In this document: in pieces, positions 36,763 to 48,835 of the stretch
Layout of the letters: each line of letters begins with the position of its first letter
Position numbering within the stretch: position 1 is the first letter of the stretch
NCBI GenBank assembly: GCA_028455995.1
Contig: JABELC010000005.1
Span: 744,001 to 808,000, forward strand
Length of the DNA: 64,000 nucleotides
Origin: Scleromitrula shiraiana
Taxonomy: Eukaryota > Ascomycota > Leotiomycetes > Helotiales > Sclerotiniaceae
Direction of reading: 5' to 3'
The notes under the pieces: generated by a model
What the model was told of the DNA's origin: nothing
The model's input: only the letters and a program-made list of their open reading frames with translations
Database searches by the model: none
Program-made: the position numbers and the translations under genes

Positions 36763-37844
36763 CTAACCACCCCCAGGTTTCCTTCCGACTACACTCACAA
36801 GATCCATAGTCAAACAGCCACCACGACGCATCTCTTCAGCAGCCTGCTCAAGTATATCATGACCAAACTTCGATCCCTGCGCGGCGATTTTTATCAACTC
36901 TCCAAACCCCATCATATGCATTGTCATCCACGCATAACTGATATCTTTTCCATGTGCAAAAGTTTGATCTCGAAGAACTTGCATTCCGCGTTGCTCGAAA
37001 ATTTCGCCGAGCTTTAGTATCCAACTAGAACCATGTTAGATTTGTTTTACGCATTGTGGTAGAATAAAATACGTACTCAAAGTTGGGGAATCTACTTAGT
37101 GGTATATCGTATACCCATTTTCGAAATTTCTCGAGATTAGCGCAGGAAACTCCTGGATCACTGGAGGTGCAGAATAACCTGCCGAAATCACTCTCATCCC
37201 ATTGAATATATCCCCCTGGTTCTAGTCGGTGTCAATATGATTTCGAAATAGTTTGTTCTTTGGGGTTTACACACTTAGTAGTGCCAAGAGATGATCTAAC
37301 ACCGGTATGGGGTCTTCCACTATAACCAGACAGAGAAGTCGAACATGTACCACATCATACTGGCCTTGTAATGCTTCAGGAATAGGCTGGAAAATATCAA
37401 GTGTATTTAATGAGACGTTCCGTGGCAACCAACCAGATGGCGGGTACATTTCAGTCGAGATGTCATACCCATCTAACTGTGCTGAGATATTCGATTCTGC
37501 GAGCTCTTTCGCTAGGTCCACAAGCCAGATTCTATGTTGGTTGGTTAGCCTCATCCTGTCAGATATATGGATATTTGAAGAAATAGAGGATATCTCTTCG
37601 TGTTTCTAGGAATCTTACCCTGTACCACAAGCTATATCTGCAATCTTCATATTCTCGGTCCTTGGGATACATGGGTGCAAGAGATGACCGAGCAATCTTT
37701 GCCATAGCCAATGCAGAAGATAGAGACTTGTATATAGTGTGAGCCAAAAACGACCGCGGAAAATCCATCTTTATTCTGAACCCACCGTGAAGATCCTAGG
37801 AAACTTCTTTCAAGCGGATAGTCGTTATTCATCGTTGAAGACAT
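36763..37844 (-). CDS. SAM-dependent methyltransferase (LaeA/TdiE-like class I fold)
   Basis: Five exons (37844..37786, 37726..37619, 37531..37275, 37221..37077, 37024..36763) give 276 residues in consistent phase. Motif I is split by intron 2: KIADIACGTGIWLVDLAKEL (about residues 46-65). Motif II is QLDGYDIS, followed by YDVVHVRLLCLVI and KPGGYIQWDESDF. The N-terminal LERSFLGSSRLYLLHWLW resembles the start of many fungal methyltransferases in secondary-metabolite clusters (LaeA-like and TdiE-like). Those enzymes methylate small molecules or act as regulators; the substrate here is unknown. No backbone synthase gene is in the window. Without splicing the conserved motif I would be broken, which supports this structure. 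Confidence 0.85.
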
Positions 37845-38339
37845 AATCTGGTTGTCAAGTTTTGATGCAAAGATAATCTGTATATCGATACAGAAAATAT
37901 TTATCCTAGGTCAGTGATTGTTTCCCCTCAGACCTGTATGTACAATGTTCAGCGTGATGTCAACGTATAAAAATACAAATACACTTCTAGAAGTTGGTTA
38001 CGTAAATAAAGATAAAAAGGGACAATGTTGAGCTGATGTCACATTCCTTTGAGATGCCTAGTCAGGTCGTACCGATATAGGTTAGATTCTCAGGTGGATG
38101 GAATGCTATATAGCATTGGAATTCAAATAGGATATTCAAAACTTCAAGTAAAGACGATTGGACAATAAAACCGGAGCTTACCATGAAACGCAGCTGTAAA
38201 CAAATATTGGCCCCCCTTGATTCAATAATATTCTTACATATTGGTTCTTACGCTCAATTCTTAAATATTGATTATTGAGTCGGAAGTATTAAATATTGAT
38301 GCTTTTAAATTGTATTATTACAAGATTAAGATATTACAG
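37845..38339. other. Intergenic region
   Basis: 495 bp, AT-rich, holding the methyltransferase promoter and the 3' end of the next minus-strand gene. No further gene or RNA was recognised. Confidence 0.45.
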
Positions 38340-39748
38340 TTATTTTTTCGCGTCCTTCGCGACCTTTTCCTTTAATTTCTCCGCCTCGCTGATCTTCTTC
38401 TGTAAAACCTTTGAGATATCTTCATAGGCGCCCTTTACCAAGTCCTCAAGCTCATCACCATGCTCCTTTGCAACTTCCTGCAATTGCTGGAGCTTATCCC
38501 AGACCTTGTCGCTACCAGGTACCATCTTAGCAGCATCTTGGACGCTTTGGCCCAATCCACTGTTCTTTGCCTTCTCTCCGGCATCTTTAACATACTTCTC
38601 CAAATCATCGGTCTTTCCAGACTCTACGGCCTTCTTGACTTGATCGAAGATTTCCTTGAAATTGCCCGACTTTAATGAATCGGCGTTCTTCTCAACAATC
38701 TCCTTGACCTTGCTGTTCTTCTCCAAATAGGGCTTCCACTCCTCGAAACCTTTCTTCCATGCCTTCTCTCCCATTCCCTTAACCTTCTCGCTCTTCTCCT
38801 GTACTAATTTTCTGACCTTCTCAATGGCACCTACTCCCATACCAGCCGCGAAGATATCTTGCACCTGTTTCATAGTATCCTCGACCTCCTTCTTTGCCTC
38901 AGGTCCGTAATTATCAGCCATCTGCTTCAACTGGTCAAGATTTCCGCCAACCTTCTCCTTAATTTGTGGATGGTTATCAAGAATATCCCCGATACTATCC
39001 TTAGCCAAATCACCAATCTCCTTCAATGCCTTCTGTAATACATTGAATGACTTGGCCGCAGTCTGCATATCCATACCTCCACTGTTACCAATATCTTTAA
39101 GCTCGCCATATGTACGGTTGACGATCTTCTCTACCTCAGGACCATGTTTCTCTTGTACTTTCTCGAGGTCGTCGAATGCACTATCTAAATATGATTGTGC
39201 ACCTGGAATAAATGCTGCGTATGAAGAAGTAGCGTTTCTCAACCAAGAAATAGCTTGGTTTGGCTCGGGAGCTTTCTCTTGAAGTGATTTGGTTGCTTTT
39301 TGAAATTGGGATTTGGTGGCGCTGTAACCATTGACTAAAGTCTTGGCGCCAGAGAAGTGATAATATGTGTATCCTGCCTATGAAACTTGTAAGTATATAA
39401 GAACGTACTGAGTGCATATGTGATTTAGATGTGGTTTTCCGCAACAGAAATGTTGAAATGTTATTGTATCATAATACAATGCAAACATTGAAAGATTCAG
39501 AAACTTCAAATGCCATCTCAAATACCAAATTCCATGTGGCAAAACATTCATTATGTTTTGCATCGATTAGAGTGACTTACAGCAAATACTGTGAGTCCAC
39601 CTGCAACACCTGCTGCAAACCCAGATGCACCTCCTGCCTTCGCAGCTTCACCTTGGGTTGTGGAAGCAAAACGAGAGTTCCTAGGAGCTCGAATTGGGGC
39701 ACGAAGAGTGCGAGTCGCCACTCTAGATGTTGTTCTTGAGGAAATCAT
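38340..39748 (-). CDS. Putative mitochondrial helical protein of unknown function
   Basis: Exons 39748..39581 and 39377..38340 (intron 39378..39580, 203 bp) give 401 residues. The N-terminus MISSRTTSRVATRTLRAPIR is rich in Arg, Ser and Thr and lacks acids, as in a mitochondrial presequence. A Gly/Ala hydrophobic segment (GGASGFAAGVAGGLTVFAAG) follows and could span the inner membrane. The rest is a long, highly charged amphipathic helix-rich region with repeated patterns such as EVEKIVNRTYGELKDIG, KKEVEDTMKQVQDIF and ELEDLVKGAYEDISKVL. This is reminiscent of apolipoprotein-like or LEA-like repeats. I recall similar proteins in many ascomycetes without a known role. Start choice is straightforward. 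Localisation is inferred from composition only. Confidence 0.85.
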
Positions 39749-40654
39749 GATGTGTGATTTAGATATTATGAGAGGAATTGAATTGGATTAAATTAAAGAA
39801 ATTAAGAGATCTTTGAAATAGTATGAAGAGAGGAAGGGAAATATTAGAGAGAAAGATGATGATATTTATTATACCTCTTACCTTTAGTTCAATTGTTCTT
39901 TGTTGATTTAGGGTAGATGGTGAACTTGGATTTCCATGGCCTTTTTGGTTGCGTCATCCCGTCTTGGGCCAAAGTTATGTCATTATGTGTAAAAATAAAG
40001 CACTTGCAGCTAGCCTCGAAATTACAGGTACCAGAACGCAATACTGTACCGTAAAAATTGGTCAAGTGGCTGAAGTTGTTGAGGCGGGGAAGAATCTCCG
40101 GAACATTTTATACTTACTATGTGTAATAGTCAGTCACTCACTCACTCAATCAATCAATCAACCAATCAATCAAATCGTATCGAATCGAATCGGTTATTCA
40201 AATAATTACCTGGAGATAGGTACGTACTCCGATGGCAATGTAGCATGTGGGCCCCGTACAACGAAACGCAGACACTTGAACTGTAACACCATTGATATAC
40301 CCATTGAATCACATTTCACAGCATCCTAATCACTTCACTCCTTAAGAAACCCCAAAGCTGTACCCAAATGAAGTGTGCAGTCCTTTCTGTAAATAAAATC
40401 AATCGTCCCATCCTAATATAATAATCGATTGAGTTGAGTGTTCTATATCCTCTCACATAGTCATCTCAGTTTCCATATCCATCCAAGGCCCGAACCAATC
40501 CCAATATATACCAATCCTTCATACATTCATCCATTCATCCATATACTCATGCGTTTCGTTCTCATCGTAAAATTCGTAGATAATCGTTGCAGATCGTAAT
40601 CTACTTCGAGTGTGTTGGCATTGAGTTGTGTATATGGCGTGTCCGTCCATCACT
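39749..40654. other. Intergenic region
   Basis: 906 bp. A run of related CACTCA/ATCAATCA repeats lies at 40133-40175, followed by TCGTATCGAATCGAATCG. No coding region is convincing; a reading frame at 39949-40329 is low-complexity in part and has no family features. Confidence 0.45.
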
Positions 40655-41338
40655 CTACCTGATGGCAGTCCACGCTCCAACAGCTGCAGAGGCAGCTAAA
40701 AGAAGACTTCGTCCCAAGTTCAATACACCCCAATGATCAACAAGCTCATGAGCTGTTCTCTCATCAACCACTTCCTCTTCATCTTCTCTGCTGCCTCTCT
40801 TTCTTGAGGAGGAAGAAGAGCTCTTCTTCGAACTTCGTTCAGACTTGGATGACTTGGAGCTCTTGTGTTTCCTCCCGGATCCTGCTGATGCCGAATCATC
40901 ATAACCATCAGAGTAAACCATTCCCTGCGACTCTTCCACCTTACCAAACAACTTATTGTTCGTATAAGACATCCCAATAATCGTGTATGGGATGATTGCA
41001 AGACTCAAAATTCCCGCAGCCACATAACTCTTCAACTTGAACTTCTCCGTTTGCTTGTACGCGACGAAGAAGAATGAACCAGCGGAAAGAAGTACTCCTG
41101 TTGGGAAAATGACCTTTCCTTGACTGTATGCGTTGTTCCATTGCTTGAGGAGGAGATGAGGGGGCGATTCGAGAAGTCGTGGAACGAGGACAGCAGAGAA
41201 TGATAGATTGGCTCCTGCGAGCGCCGAGGCAGCTGTTATTCCGACACATTGTGCCACGCGGATTGGAAGCTTGACATCAGCGATGGGATTGAAGCTCCCG
41301 TAAGAGGATGCCTTAGAAGAAGAAGACATGAATGGCAT
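40655..41338 (-). CDS. DUF1772-family membrane protein (anthrone oxygenase-like)
   Basis: Single-exon gene, 227 residues. Four hydrophobic segments are seen: VGITAASALAGANLSFSAVL, VIFPTGVLLSAGSFFFVAY, YVAAGILSLAIIPYTIIGMS, and a C-terminal NLGRSLLLAASAAVGAWTA. The order, the PRLLESPPHLLLKQW loop and the YTNNKL motif after segment 3 are typical of DUF1772, which includes the fungal anthrone oxygenases. An insertion of about 60 residues rich in Ser, Lys, Arg and acids (about 145-200) separates the last segment and probably faces the cytosol. Many DUF1772 proteins have no known reaction, and no polyketide genes are nearby, so an enzymatic role is only possible. An alternative start is at the fourth codon. 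Confidence 0.82.
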   Translation of the reverse strand: MPFMSSSSKASSYGSFNPIADVKLPIRVAQCVGITAASALAGANLSFSAVLVPRLLESPPHLLLKQWNNAYSQGKVIFPTGVLLSAGSFFFVAYKQTEKFKLKSYVAAGILSLAIIPYTIIGMSYTNNKLFGKVEESQGMVYSDGYDDSASAGSGRKHKSSKSSKSERSSKKSSSSSSRKRGSREDEEEVVDERTAHELVDHWGVLNLGRSLLLAASAAVGAWTAIR

Positions 41339-42721
41339 TTTGACGATTATCGCGGGGTAAAATTCGATGGATATGGATATTATGTAGTGATATGTACTGT
41401 AAATGAAAGGGTGGATGTTTTGTGTTATGATTGTTCAACTTTTAGTTGGCGTGGTTGGCTGGTTGGGGCGGTGAAGACGTGTCTGTGCTCGAACCGATCG
41501 ATGTATCTGATGTTCCTTGCAGCGGCAAGCAAGAAGTAAGTAAGAGGAGAAAAGCAGAGTTTCATTGGGTTGCTGTGGGACATTCGAGCTAATCAATTTC
41601 TGAATGTCTGATCAACATATAGACATTCTGCATTCTGATGTATTCTTTTTGGATATCTATATGATATATATATATATATATATATTCAACTACTGAGTAT
41701 CCTTGATCTAATTTCCTTCTAAATGTCCGTTGGGCATTCCATAATGGATTTTCTAATTAGGATATGTTGTCCCCTTGGCTGACTATCTTCATGGCGATAT
41801 GCTCATCAAATGTTCATATTTCAGAATGAACTCTTGTGATATGATAGTTCTGTCAATACATCATCATCTGGAAGTTATATACTATGTATGAGAGTGTTGT
41901 CCGCGTCTTCCTGCTCTATGTGCATCTGGAATATCACAATTCAACTATGAAGCAGATACAAGTCACAAGTATGGATAGTCTTGTGGTACTTCATACCCTC
42001 AACTTCTGTTAATCATTGGAAGATCAATCAGGTGTAGTCTAGGTATACTGCCAGTATTATTATGTCTGTGATAGTCCACAGGTAATACACGATACAAAGC
42101 CATGAAGGCCACCACTCAATACATTTATCTCAACACTTCTTTTCTCGATCTCAGGTATGATCGTAAAGAGTAATGTTTCAGCATCAAATCCCTCTTGATA
42201 TGGGAATTTTTGGAACATATGGCATACTACAACCCCTGCTTGCTTTTCTACATCCTGAGGACCTGTTTTATTGATGATTCGAGGGACTACGCGCTTGTGA
42301 CGCTCTATTTCTAAATCAAACTGACAGGAATTTGATTGCAAGTCTGCCAGTCAAGTAACTGTACCTAGCTTGCACGTTAGGTGATTCCAGCTCATTGCGT
42401 GAGAGTATCATTCATGATTATATAATGATAATACCTGATAATGGGCACAGCCAAATTGACGCAGTGGAAACTCTAGGTGTATGCATTCTATGAGTTTTGC
42501 TCCGGCGGCAACGTTATCTGCTATCAAGGATATTCAATTCAGATGGTATTGAAAGAAATGGTTATATACAAACTACATTTATACACCCTAGACCAAAAGA
42601 ACATGAAATTATAGAGCAATCATCCCCAAAGATACATACCAGAGAGGCCCATCCTAAAAAGATGATATCGGGAAAATCCAAACCCAAACCCATTACTCCA
42701 AACCACCATCCCTATCCCCTT
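41339..42721. other. Long intergenic region with (TA)n tract
   Basis: 1.4 kb. A (TA)n tract lies at 41663-41686. On the minus strand, 42060-42341 holds a 93-codon frame with protein-like composition (for example VVVCHMFQKFPYQEGFDAET) but no family I recognise and no clear splice partners. It may be a gene fragment or chance. Confidence 0.4.
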
Positions 42722-44547
42722 CTACCTTCCCTCCCCGAACCCCCCCTGCCAAACATCCGTCTTAACAACAATAACCCCCATCCCCAAATCCCTCTCCTCC
42801 CTCTCCACATCCGCCACATCCCCCTCATCCAAAATCATCTTCTCACTCTCCGATTCCCCAAACGCATGCCCATTGCCTTTCCCCTTCGAATCCTTATTCC
42901 GTCCCGAAATATTCGTAAAAACCAATTGTTCCGTCGGACTATCACCCATGCCGTCATATATCTTGTGTATGGAGCGTAATTCGTGGGAGGAGACATCTTT
43001 GGTGTGGGAGGCGGAGGCGCAAGAGTGGGAGACGTAGGATTGGGAGGAGAGAGGGTTGGACGGGTAGCGGCGGGGGTTGGAGGCTGTGCTGCTGGTGGAG
43101 GTGCGGTCTACGCTGGTTATCCAGTGGAGGACTAGGATAGAGAAGAGTACTGTGGAGGAGGTGTTTGTTAGTAGTGATGGGATAGGGAGAAAGGGGGGAG
43201 CATTTACCATCAATGTTGCAACACATTAGACAGACCCAGGCTGGTTCGCCATGGAGAGCCATGAGCACGGTGAGGTTACTGTTTATTTGATCAGTAAGGA
43301 TTTTATAGTAAAGAAAAGCTTACGAGCTGTGAGAGGGTTTCCAATAGTTGGCAATTAGATGATAGGAAATTACGTACACCACACTAGAAGTAAGAGTTGC
43401 GCAACTTCCTATGAAAGTTCTGAAGGTGACTGTCCGTAAGGGAGAGTTGGTGTGATTTTTATAGGAGTATTGACCTAATCATGTTAATTGTTGTGAGTGA
43501 TGAGCAAGGGAGCTACTACGTACGACGTAGAGGAATGATGAAAAGGGTTGTGAGATAGACCTATTCATATTAGTGAGAGAGTCCAAGTTCGGCTGGCAGA
43601 ATTGAAAGTTACATTAACCCCAACGTCATAAATAATTAGTGGCATCATGGCTTTCTTCTCCATACCAATGATACAGACACCTTTTTCATTAAACTTGGAG
43701 ATACGGCTGTATGCATTGTCAGTAAGTGTCACAGTATAGTTGGCATAACGAAGAACATACTACACAAAATTCAGAACGACAATTATGGCATACGGTACTG
43801 ACTTGTTAGCTTGCTATTTAATGGCGGAAGAAGTTTAATGGGAACATACTAAGCACTCCAAAGCAATTAAATAGATAGAGCTTTGATTGGAAGCGTGGTT
43901 TTGAAACTACGTTGACGATTCGCTAGAGGTAAAAGAGACATTAGCTATGAGTTTTGAAGGACAAGGAGAGGAAACTGACGCATTTTTCTACCAGAAAATA
44001 GTATATGAGCTGAAAAGGTTAGTATATTTAGAAGTGTCAATCCGAATGAGAACATACAATCTGCTCAGAATGTTAGCATTATTCCATTTCCCAGTATCAG
44101 AAACATACCTTGGTGGTCATATAACAAACCAAACAGACCAGAATCGTCGCCGAGCAAACCGGCTGTGAACTATTGACACCAAATCCATGTTCTAGGATCG
44201 CAGTAATGCCAACAAACAATAAGGAGTCAAGGTAAATCATAAGTATCACTATTCATCAACCATTTAGTAAATATCAATGCCATATGATAGTAATGATTCT
44301 ATCAAGACATACACCAATGTGTGGCTTCCATATCCCTCCAGTTCCGCAGCGATTGCAACCTTCGACCTAACTTGCATTAGTAAAAGCCAAAAAGATGCAT
44401 ATAGAACATAGTGCTATAAGGTGTATACTCACTTAAACACACAGCCAACACACTCGTACTAATGACAGACAAAGCCGCCGTAATCACCAATCCTGCCCTT
44501 GGGACTGGCGTCACCATATCCATATCTCGAGATAAGAGAGAAAACAT
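42722..44547 (-). CDS. Seven-transmembrane integral membrane protein (fungal GPCR-like, function unknown)
   Basis: Twelve exons join in phase to 392 residues: 44547..44433, 44366..44313, 44248..44109, 44060..44058, 44009..43980, 43922..43850, 43797..43761, 43706..43613, 43560..43524, 43474..43378, 43278..43208 and 43149..42722. Seven hydrophobic spans are visible, beginning AGLVITAALSVISTSVLAVC, HWLILMIYLDSLLFVGITAI, ATILVCLVCYMTTKILIYYF, CFGVLIPYAIIVVLNFVYRI, IIYDVGVNVYLTTLFIIPL, TFIGSCATLTSSVVNLTVLM and WVCLMCCNIDVLFSILVLHW. The cytosolic tail is Ser- and acid-rich. The loop motifs SLRNWRDMEATHW and GVCIIGMEKKAMMPLI fit a family I recall as conserved but uncharacterised in filamentous ascomycetes. 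Exon 4 is only three bases (ATT, Ile). The topology suggests a receptor, but no ligand or G-protein contact is known to me. Confidence 0.82.
44058..44060 (-). other. 3-nt microexon of the seven-TM gene
   Basis: The bases ATT lie between two introns of 48 bp each (44061..44108 and 44010..44057). Both start GTATGT, contain GCTAAC or ACTAAC and end in CAG. Including it adds one Ile, giving MTTKILIYYFLVEK. Skipping it keeps the frame. Confidence 0.65.
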
Positions 44548-45719
44548 CTTCAAACTGAATATCAATCGATAATGAATTCATTCACAGGAAAGAAACAAAA
44601 TATGAAAGAACAGAAAAGTCCCCTTCCCAAAAGTTTGTTCCTATCGATTGATACATAACTAAACTCAAATACATGTGAACTGGTAAATGCAGACTTTGCA
44701 AATACATGAGTCGGATATATTCATCTCGTACTAACACCAACCTTGGGAGTAGGTACCTGTCAAAGCGAAGCAATCTCTGCATCAATCCAGTAACGACTCA
44801 AGATAACGTGCTCGCAACATTCCATCGTGGACCCAGCAAAATCTCGTAATTCCTGCGTGCCCGGCCCTCGATGGATGGATGCAGCATCTAGTTATGCAAT
44901 TTGACCTAAAGAGAGATCAACCAGCTTAGCGAACCAAGCCAACCCGCCAATCTACTATATGCTCTCGCTGCCGAGGCCCGAAAGATCTTCACGTTTAGCG
45001 CTTATAGCTATGAACTATAGTATATGACCAGTCTCGAATAGTTATAACTTATAAGGCTTTTACTCCGAACTTAGTACGACGATGTATTATTATTATTAAG
45101 CCCTACAAAGCCACGCGGTACGTATCTAAAGTTAATTCGTATACCCCATAAAGCCCCTCGAGAACCCTTCCACTCTTCCTCCATTATGATCGTCGTATGT
45201 TCGATTTTTGATTTTGATTATCAACAGTTGATCAGATACCGGCATTATTGGCATTAAGATGTGGCCTTGTGTACTTTCAACGCTCCGAATTAGAGTTCTA
45301 TACTAAGTATCAAAGATCTTTCCGAAATTACCAAGGAGTGTGTTAGTTTGCGATCATCACGCTCTGTGAATTCGATTATCTGCGTTTTGATTTTCTATCT
45401 CCCATACAAATAATTTGGCATCTTGGTTATGTCTCAGATTTTGGTCCCCTACAGTTCGTTGAATGATATCATTAAGATTTGACATTTACTTTCATCGTCC
45501 TGAATCCTGATTCGAACATCTTCGTTAAATTCTAGGTTGCGAGAGGGTCCAGGTGTTCTCGTACTTGATTCCACACTTTGGCAATTCTACTGTTTTCGTT
45601 TGATTCCCTGATGGTATATTATAATTGGCTAAACAAAAGAATATTCGTGAATTAACAAACTCGAGTTAAGGAATATGTGTTCTAGATGGTGCCCAACAAT
45701 GAATGCAAGCTATACATAT
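44548..45719. other. Intergenic region, partly very AT-rich
   Basis: 1.2 kb with no convincing gene. The stretch 44990-45110 is dominated by TA-rich words and (TTA)n, as in sequence that has suffered repeat-induced C-to-T change; this is only an impression. Confidence 0.4.
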
Positions 45720-48700
45720 CTACCCTTCTTCTTCAATTCTCCGCCATCCCCTCAAATCCAAACGCAACATGCTGTACTTATCTATCTTTGTCCTTCTTCC
45801 CCTAATCAAAGTCCCAAACTTTAGTTTTGTGTCCTGAGTGTTCTTCGCTAGCGGAATCGCACCTCTTGTAGAGAGATCGACATCTAGGTTACGAGTTGCG
45901 GTTAAGATTGTGGAGAATACATCAACCTGGGATGCCCCGTTGATGTATATAGAGCATAAACCAACGATAGCAGCAGCAGTAGTGAAGGAGAAACCAATGG
46001 TGTTATTCTGGCCTAAATAGCCTTCATGCCATGTTCGTCTAGCTGTGAGACCTCGATTGAAGTAATCATATATTAAGGATTGTTATTACTTGTAGGTACG
46101 ACAAAGCAAGAAATGGCACCTCGATTAACATTGAAAGTCAATCCCGGCAGAGAGATCGACAAATAGAGTCAGTTTAGTTCGATCTTTAGATTGATAGTCT
46201 AAATAAGGTTTTGATCTCAAGGCTGGAATTCAAGCTTCCTGCTTGTAAAGAACGACCAAAAACATTACAAATATCTCTTCCCCTCCACAACCCTCTTCAT
46301 TTTCTCGCCTTCGCCCCCAACAACTAACCATTTCCCGACCCGAGTCAATTTCACCTCCACCTCCACCATCACCTCTAACCCTAACCCATAAGACCGTCCT
46401 CCAACTCCTCAACTTCCTAACCCCCACCCTCATGCCCTCCAATTTCCTCCCATCGACCTCCTCCCCTTCCTCTCACCACCCCCCCCCCCCCCCCCCCTCA
46501 ACCCCAGCACAAACATCTCCCCCACCCCACCCCCAGCCCCTGAACACCCCCACCCCCACCATAACCACCAAAAACCCCACTCCCATCGCCCCTGTAGCAA
46601 CAACACCCCCGCCGCAACACCCACCAACACCATCTCAACCCCCCATCCACACCCACATCTCCCAATCCCAACATCCACCTCCATCATACTGCCTTCTCTT
46701 GTATTCTGATTGAAAAAATCCCCCACGTTTACGTACTTGTTAGGATCCGCATTTGAGAACTTGGATTGATTTATATCGTCTAGAGTTAGCGCGAACATTC
46801 CTCCATCGCCCTCTCTTTGTTCTGTAGCTGTAGTATTATGTAAAACATATGTAGTATCTAATGCAGTATATCCCATTTTAGCTGAAGCATCAGAGAGGTA
46901 TAGCCTAATGTAGTACTTAAATGCCAGGGGATTTTAGTGCCGCTGAGGGTGTAGTAGCTGGTTGGGGAGACTTGGTAGCTGAATGAGGTGGTTAGGTATT
47001 CGATTGCTGATAGGGAGTGGTGGCGATGGAGGGGAGGTTGAGGGTGTTGGTGAAGGATGGGGTGATGGTTAGGGGGGTTAGGTGGGAGAGGGTGGTGGGG
47101 GTTAGGACTAGTGGGAGGAGAGGATGTTGTTAGCGGAGTTTTTGGTGAATAGGGGTGGATGAATAAAGGTATCTTGATGGAACTTGAATTGTGAGAGGAT
47201 CGAATGGTGATGGTGAAGAAGTGTAGATCACAGAGTCAACTTTGGGAGAAAGCCAAATAGTGCTTGGTGTCCAGTAGGCGAGTAGTGCGCAAGGGACGAT
47301 GGTTAGAGTCTAAATAACGAATTAGCAATTCATTTCCTGTGCATTATATCATACAACATAAAGGATATCCATTAGGAAACAGTTTATAAGTATGTATTTA
47401 CTTACTCCAACATCATCTTGCAACACAAAAACACTCGCTAAAGAAGGAGGATCAGTAAAGTTACTCATATCAACAAAATCAAAAGGAATGCCCTGTTCAG
47501 GGAATCCTGGCATTAAGATACTACAACAGAACCGGCCACTCCGAACCCGCATATTGATTCTCAACCTGACCTTTTAGGAAAGATTTCGGAAACGAAATAT
47601 TTTGCTCTTGCATCGACGCATCCACAGCATACGCCGCACATTCAACCTGAACCACCGGTTTATTAATCGTCTTCCCATCCGTAAACGAAGGAATAAGAAT
47701 AGGACGAGCCAGTTTTGTAGGATCCAAATTATACATCTCCGCGTATTCCCAAAATGATCCCATATCTCTCGCTTCTTTCGCCCCTACCGTAGATGCAACA
47801 GTCCAACCGCTATAATTTGTCGATGGAGATGTTATATAACGAGCTACGTCTCCATCTGCGGAGATGGTAAAATTGGGTGTGAGTCCTTGATTGGTATATG
47901 CAGAGACCCATCGATTGTGGCGGGCCATTTGTCGGTGTATGATATATTCATGTAGAGGGTTTTAGAAGTAGCTCCAAAGGGTTTGATTGCAGTCCACCAG
48001 TGTAGTTTTGGGATTATGGCGATGGCGGATGAGGGTCTAACTAGTGTGGCGAGGATGCAGGAAAGTGCGATTAGGAGACCGAGTGGTAACCATTTGGGAC
48101 GGCCGTGAGATGTGGTTGTGATACTTCCCTAAAATTCTTGGGATATCAGATATTGGATGTTGGTGAGTCGATATGGGGCTGTTATGAAGCCGAGGGGAAC
48201 CCCTCTCGTTTCGATGAGGTTGACTTGCACAGTGTGTAGAACTATTGCGCCAAGTGACATGACCATGATGATTTCGTGGCCCTTGGCTGCACATTGGAAT
48301 CCTTGTAACATACTCGAGTAATGTTTTGATTCTTGTGACCGAGATTTTCCCAGTAGACTTTTTTTCAGCTGAGGGATAGAACACCAAGTGTAATTATGAT
48401 GGACAGGATATGAGGTATACCTGAATGTTCCAATCAGTAAAATCCATCTACCGAAGGATCTCAGGCTATGGGTAAAGAATCAAACCTACAATACCCTATG
48501 GCAGTAAGTCGACTAATTTTAAACACAACTTTCGATTCCTCCCCACTGGCATTAGGAAACGCAGGAGGTATCTCATGAATCGTTTCCTGCGGATATTTAT
48601 CCAAAGATATCCTTTCATTGAACGTAGCAAGGAACCCCTCCCTCTCAACAACTAGAGCCATCTCAATCACGATAACTCGAATCCCAACACCCACACGCCG

Positions 48701-48835
48701 CTGCTGCGAAAAGAGAAGAACAGACGTATACAGCAATACCACAAATTACTAGAGAATGACAAGAGTTACCGTCGACAATCCAGGAAGATATCTAACAGGA
48801 AAACAGGAATCACACGTCCATCTCACCCATATCAT
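45720..48835 (-). pseudogene. Decayed gene for a large fungal membrane protein
   Basis: Coding traces run in one direction across 3.1 kb but are broken. The 5' end reads MIWVRWTCDSCFPVRYLPGL, then STVTLVIL followed by tandem stops (TAG 48751-48749, TAA 48748-48746), then YTSVLLFSQQRR and LVVEREGFLATFNERISLDK. Later come GHEIIMVMSLGAIVLHTVQV, then SQEF, a stop (48131-48129, where relatives have Trp) and GSITTTSHGRPKWL, then LVRPSSAIAIIPKLHWW. A frame change near 47930 leads to RWVSAYTNQGLTPNF and FWEYAEMYNLDP. The 3' end resembles the family C-terminus (SQVDVFSTILTATRNLDVDL, ending at 45720). Related multi-TM proteins of about 800 or more residues are common in Pezizomycotina and have no known role. 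A 19-C run lies inside the relic. Unrecognised introns could explain part of the disruption, so decay is likely, not proven. Confidence 0.55.
46479..46497. repeat. Homopolymer of 19 C
   Basis: An uninterrupted run of 19 C within an already C-rich 260-bp stretch. It lies inside the membrane-protein relic and is a likely site of length variation or sequencing error. Confidence 0.85.

Noticed and set aside
45838..46020. Short plus-strand frame with an ordinary composition
   Set aside because: The opposite strand carries the C-terminal motif of the membrane-protein relic, so this is its shadow.
46432..46713. Pro/Thr/His-rich plus-strand frame
   Set aside because: Produced by the C-rich tract including 19 C; no protein-like features.
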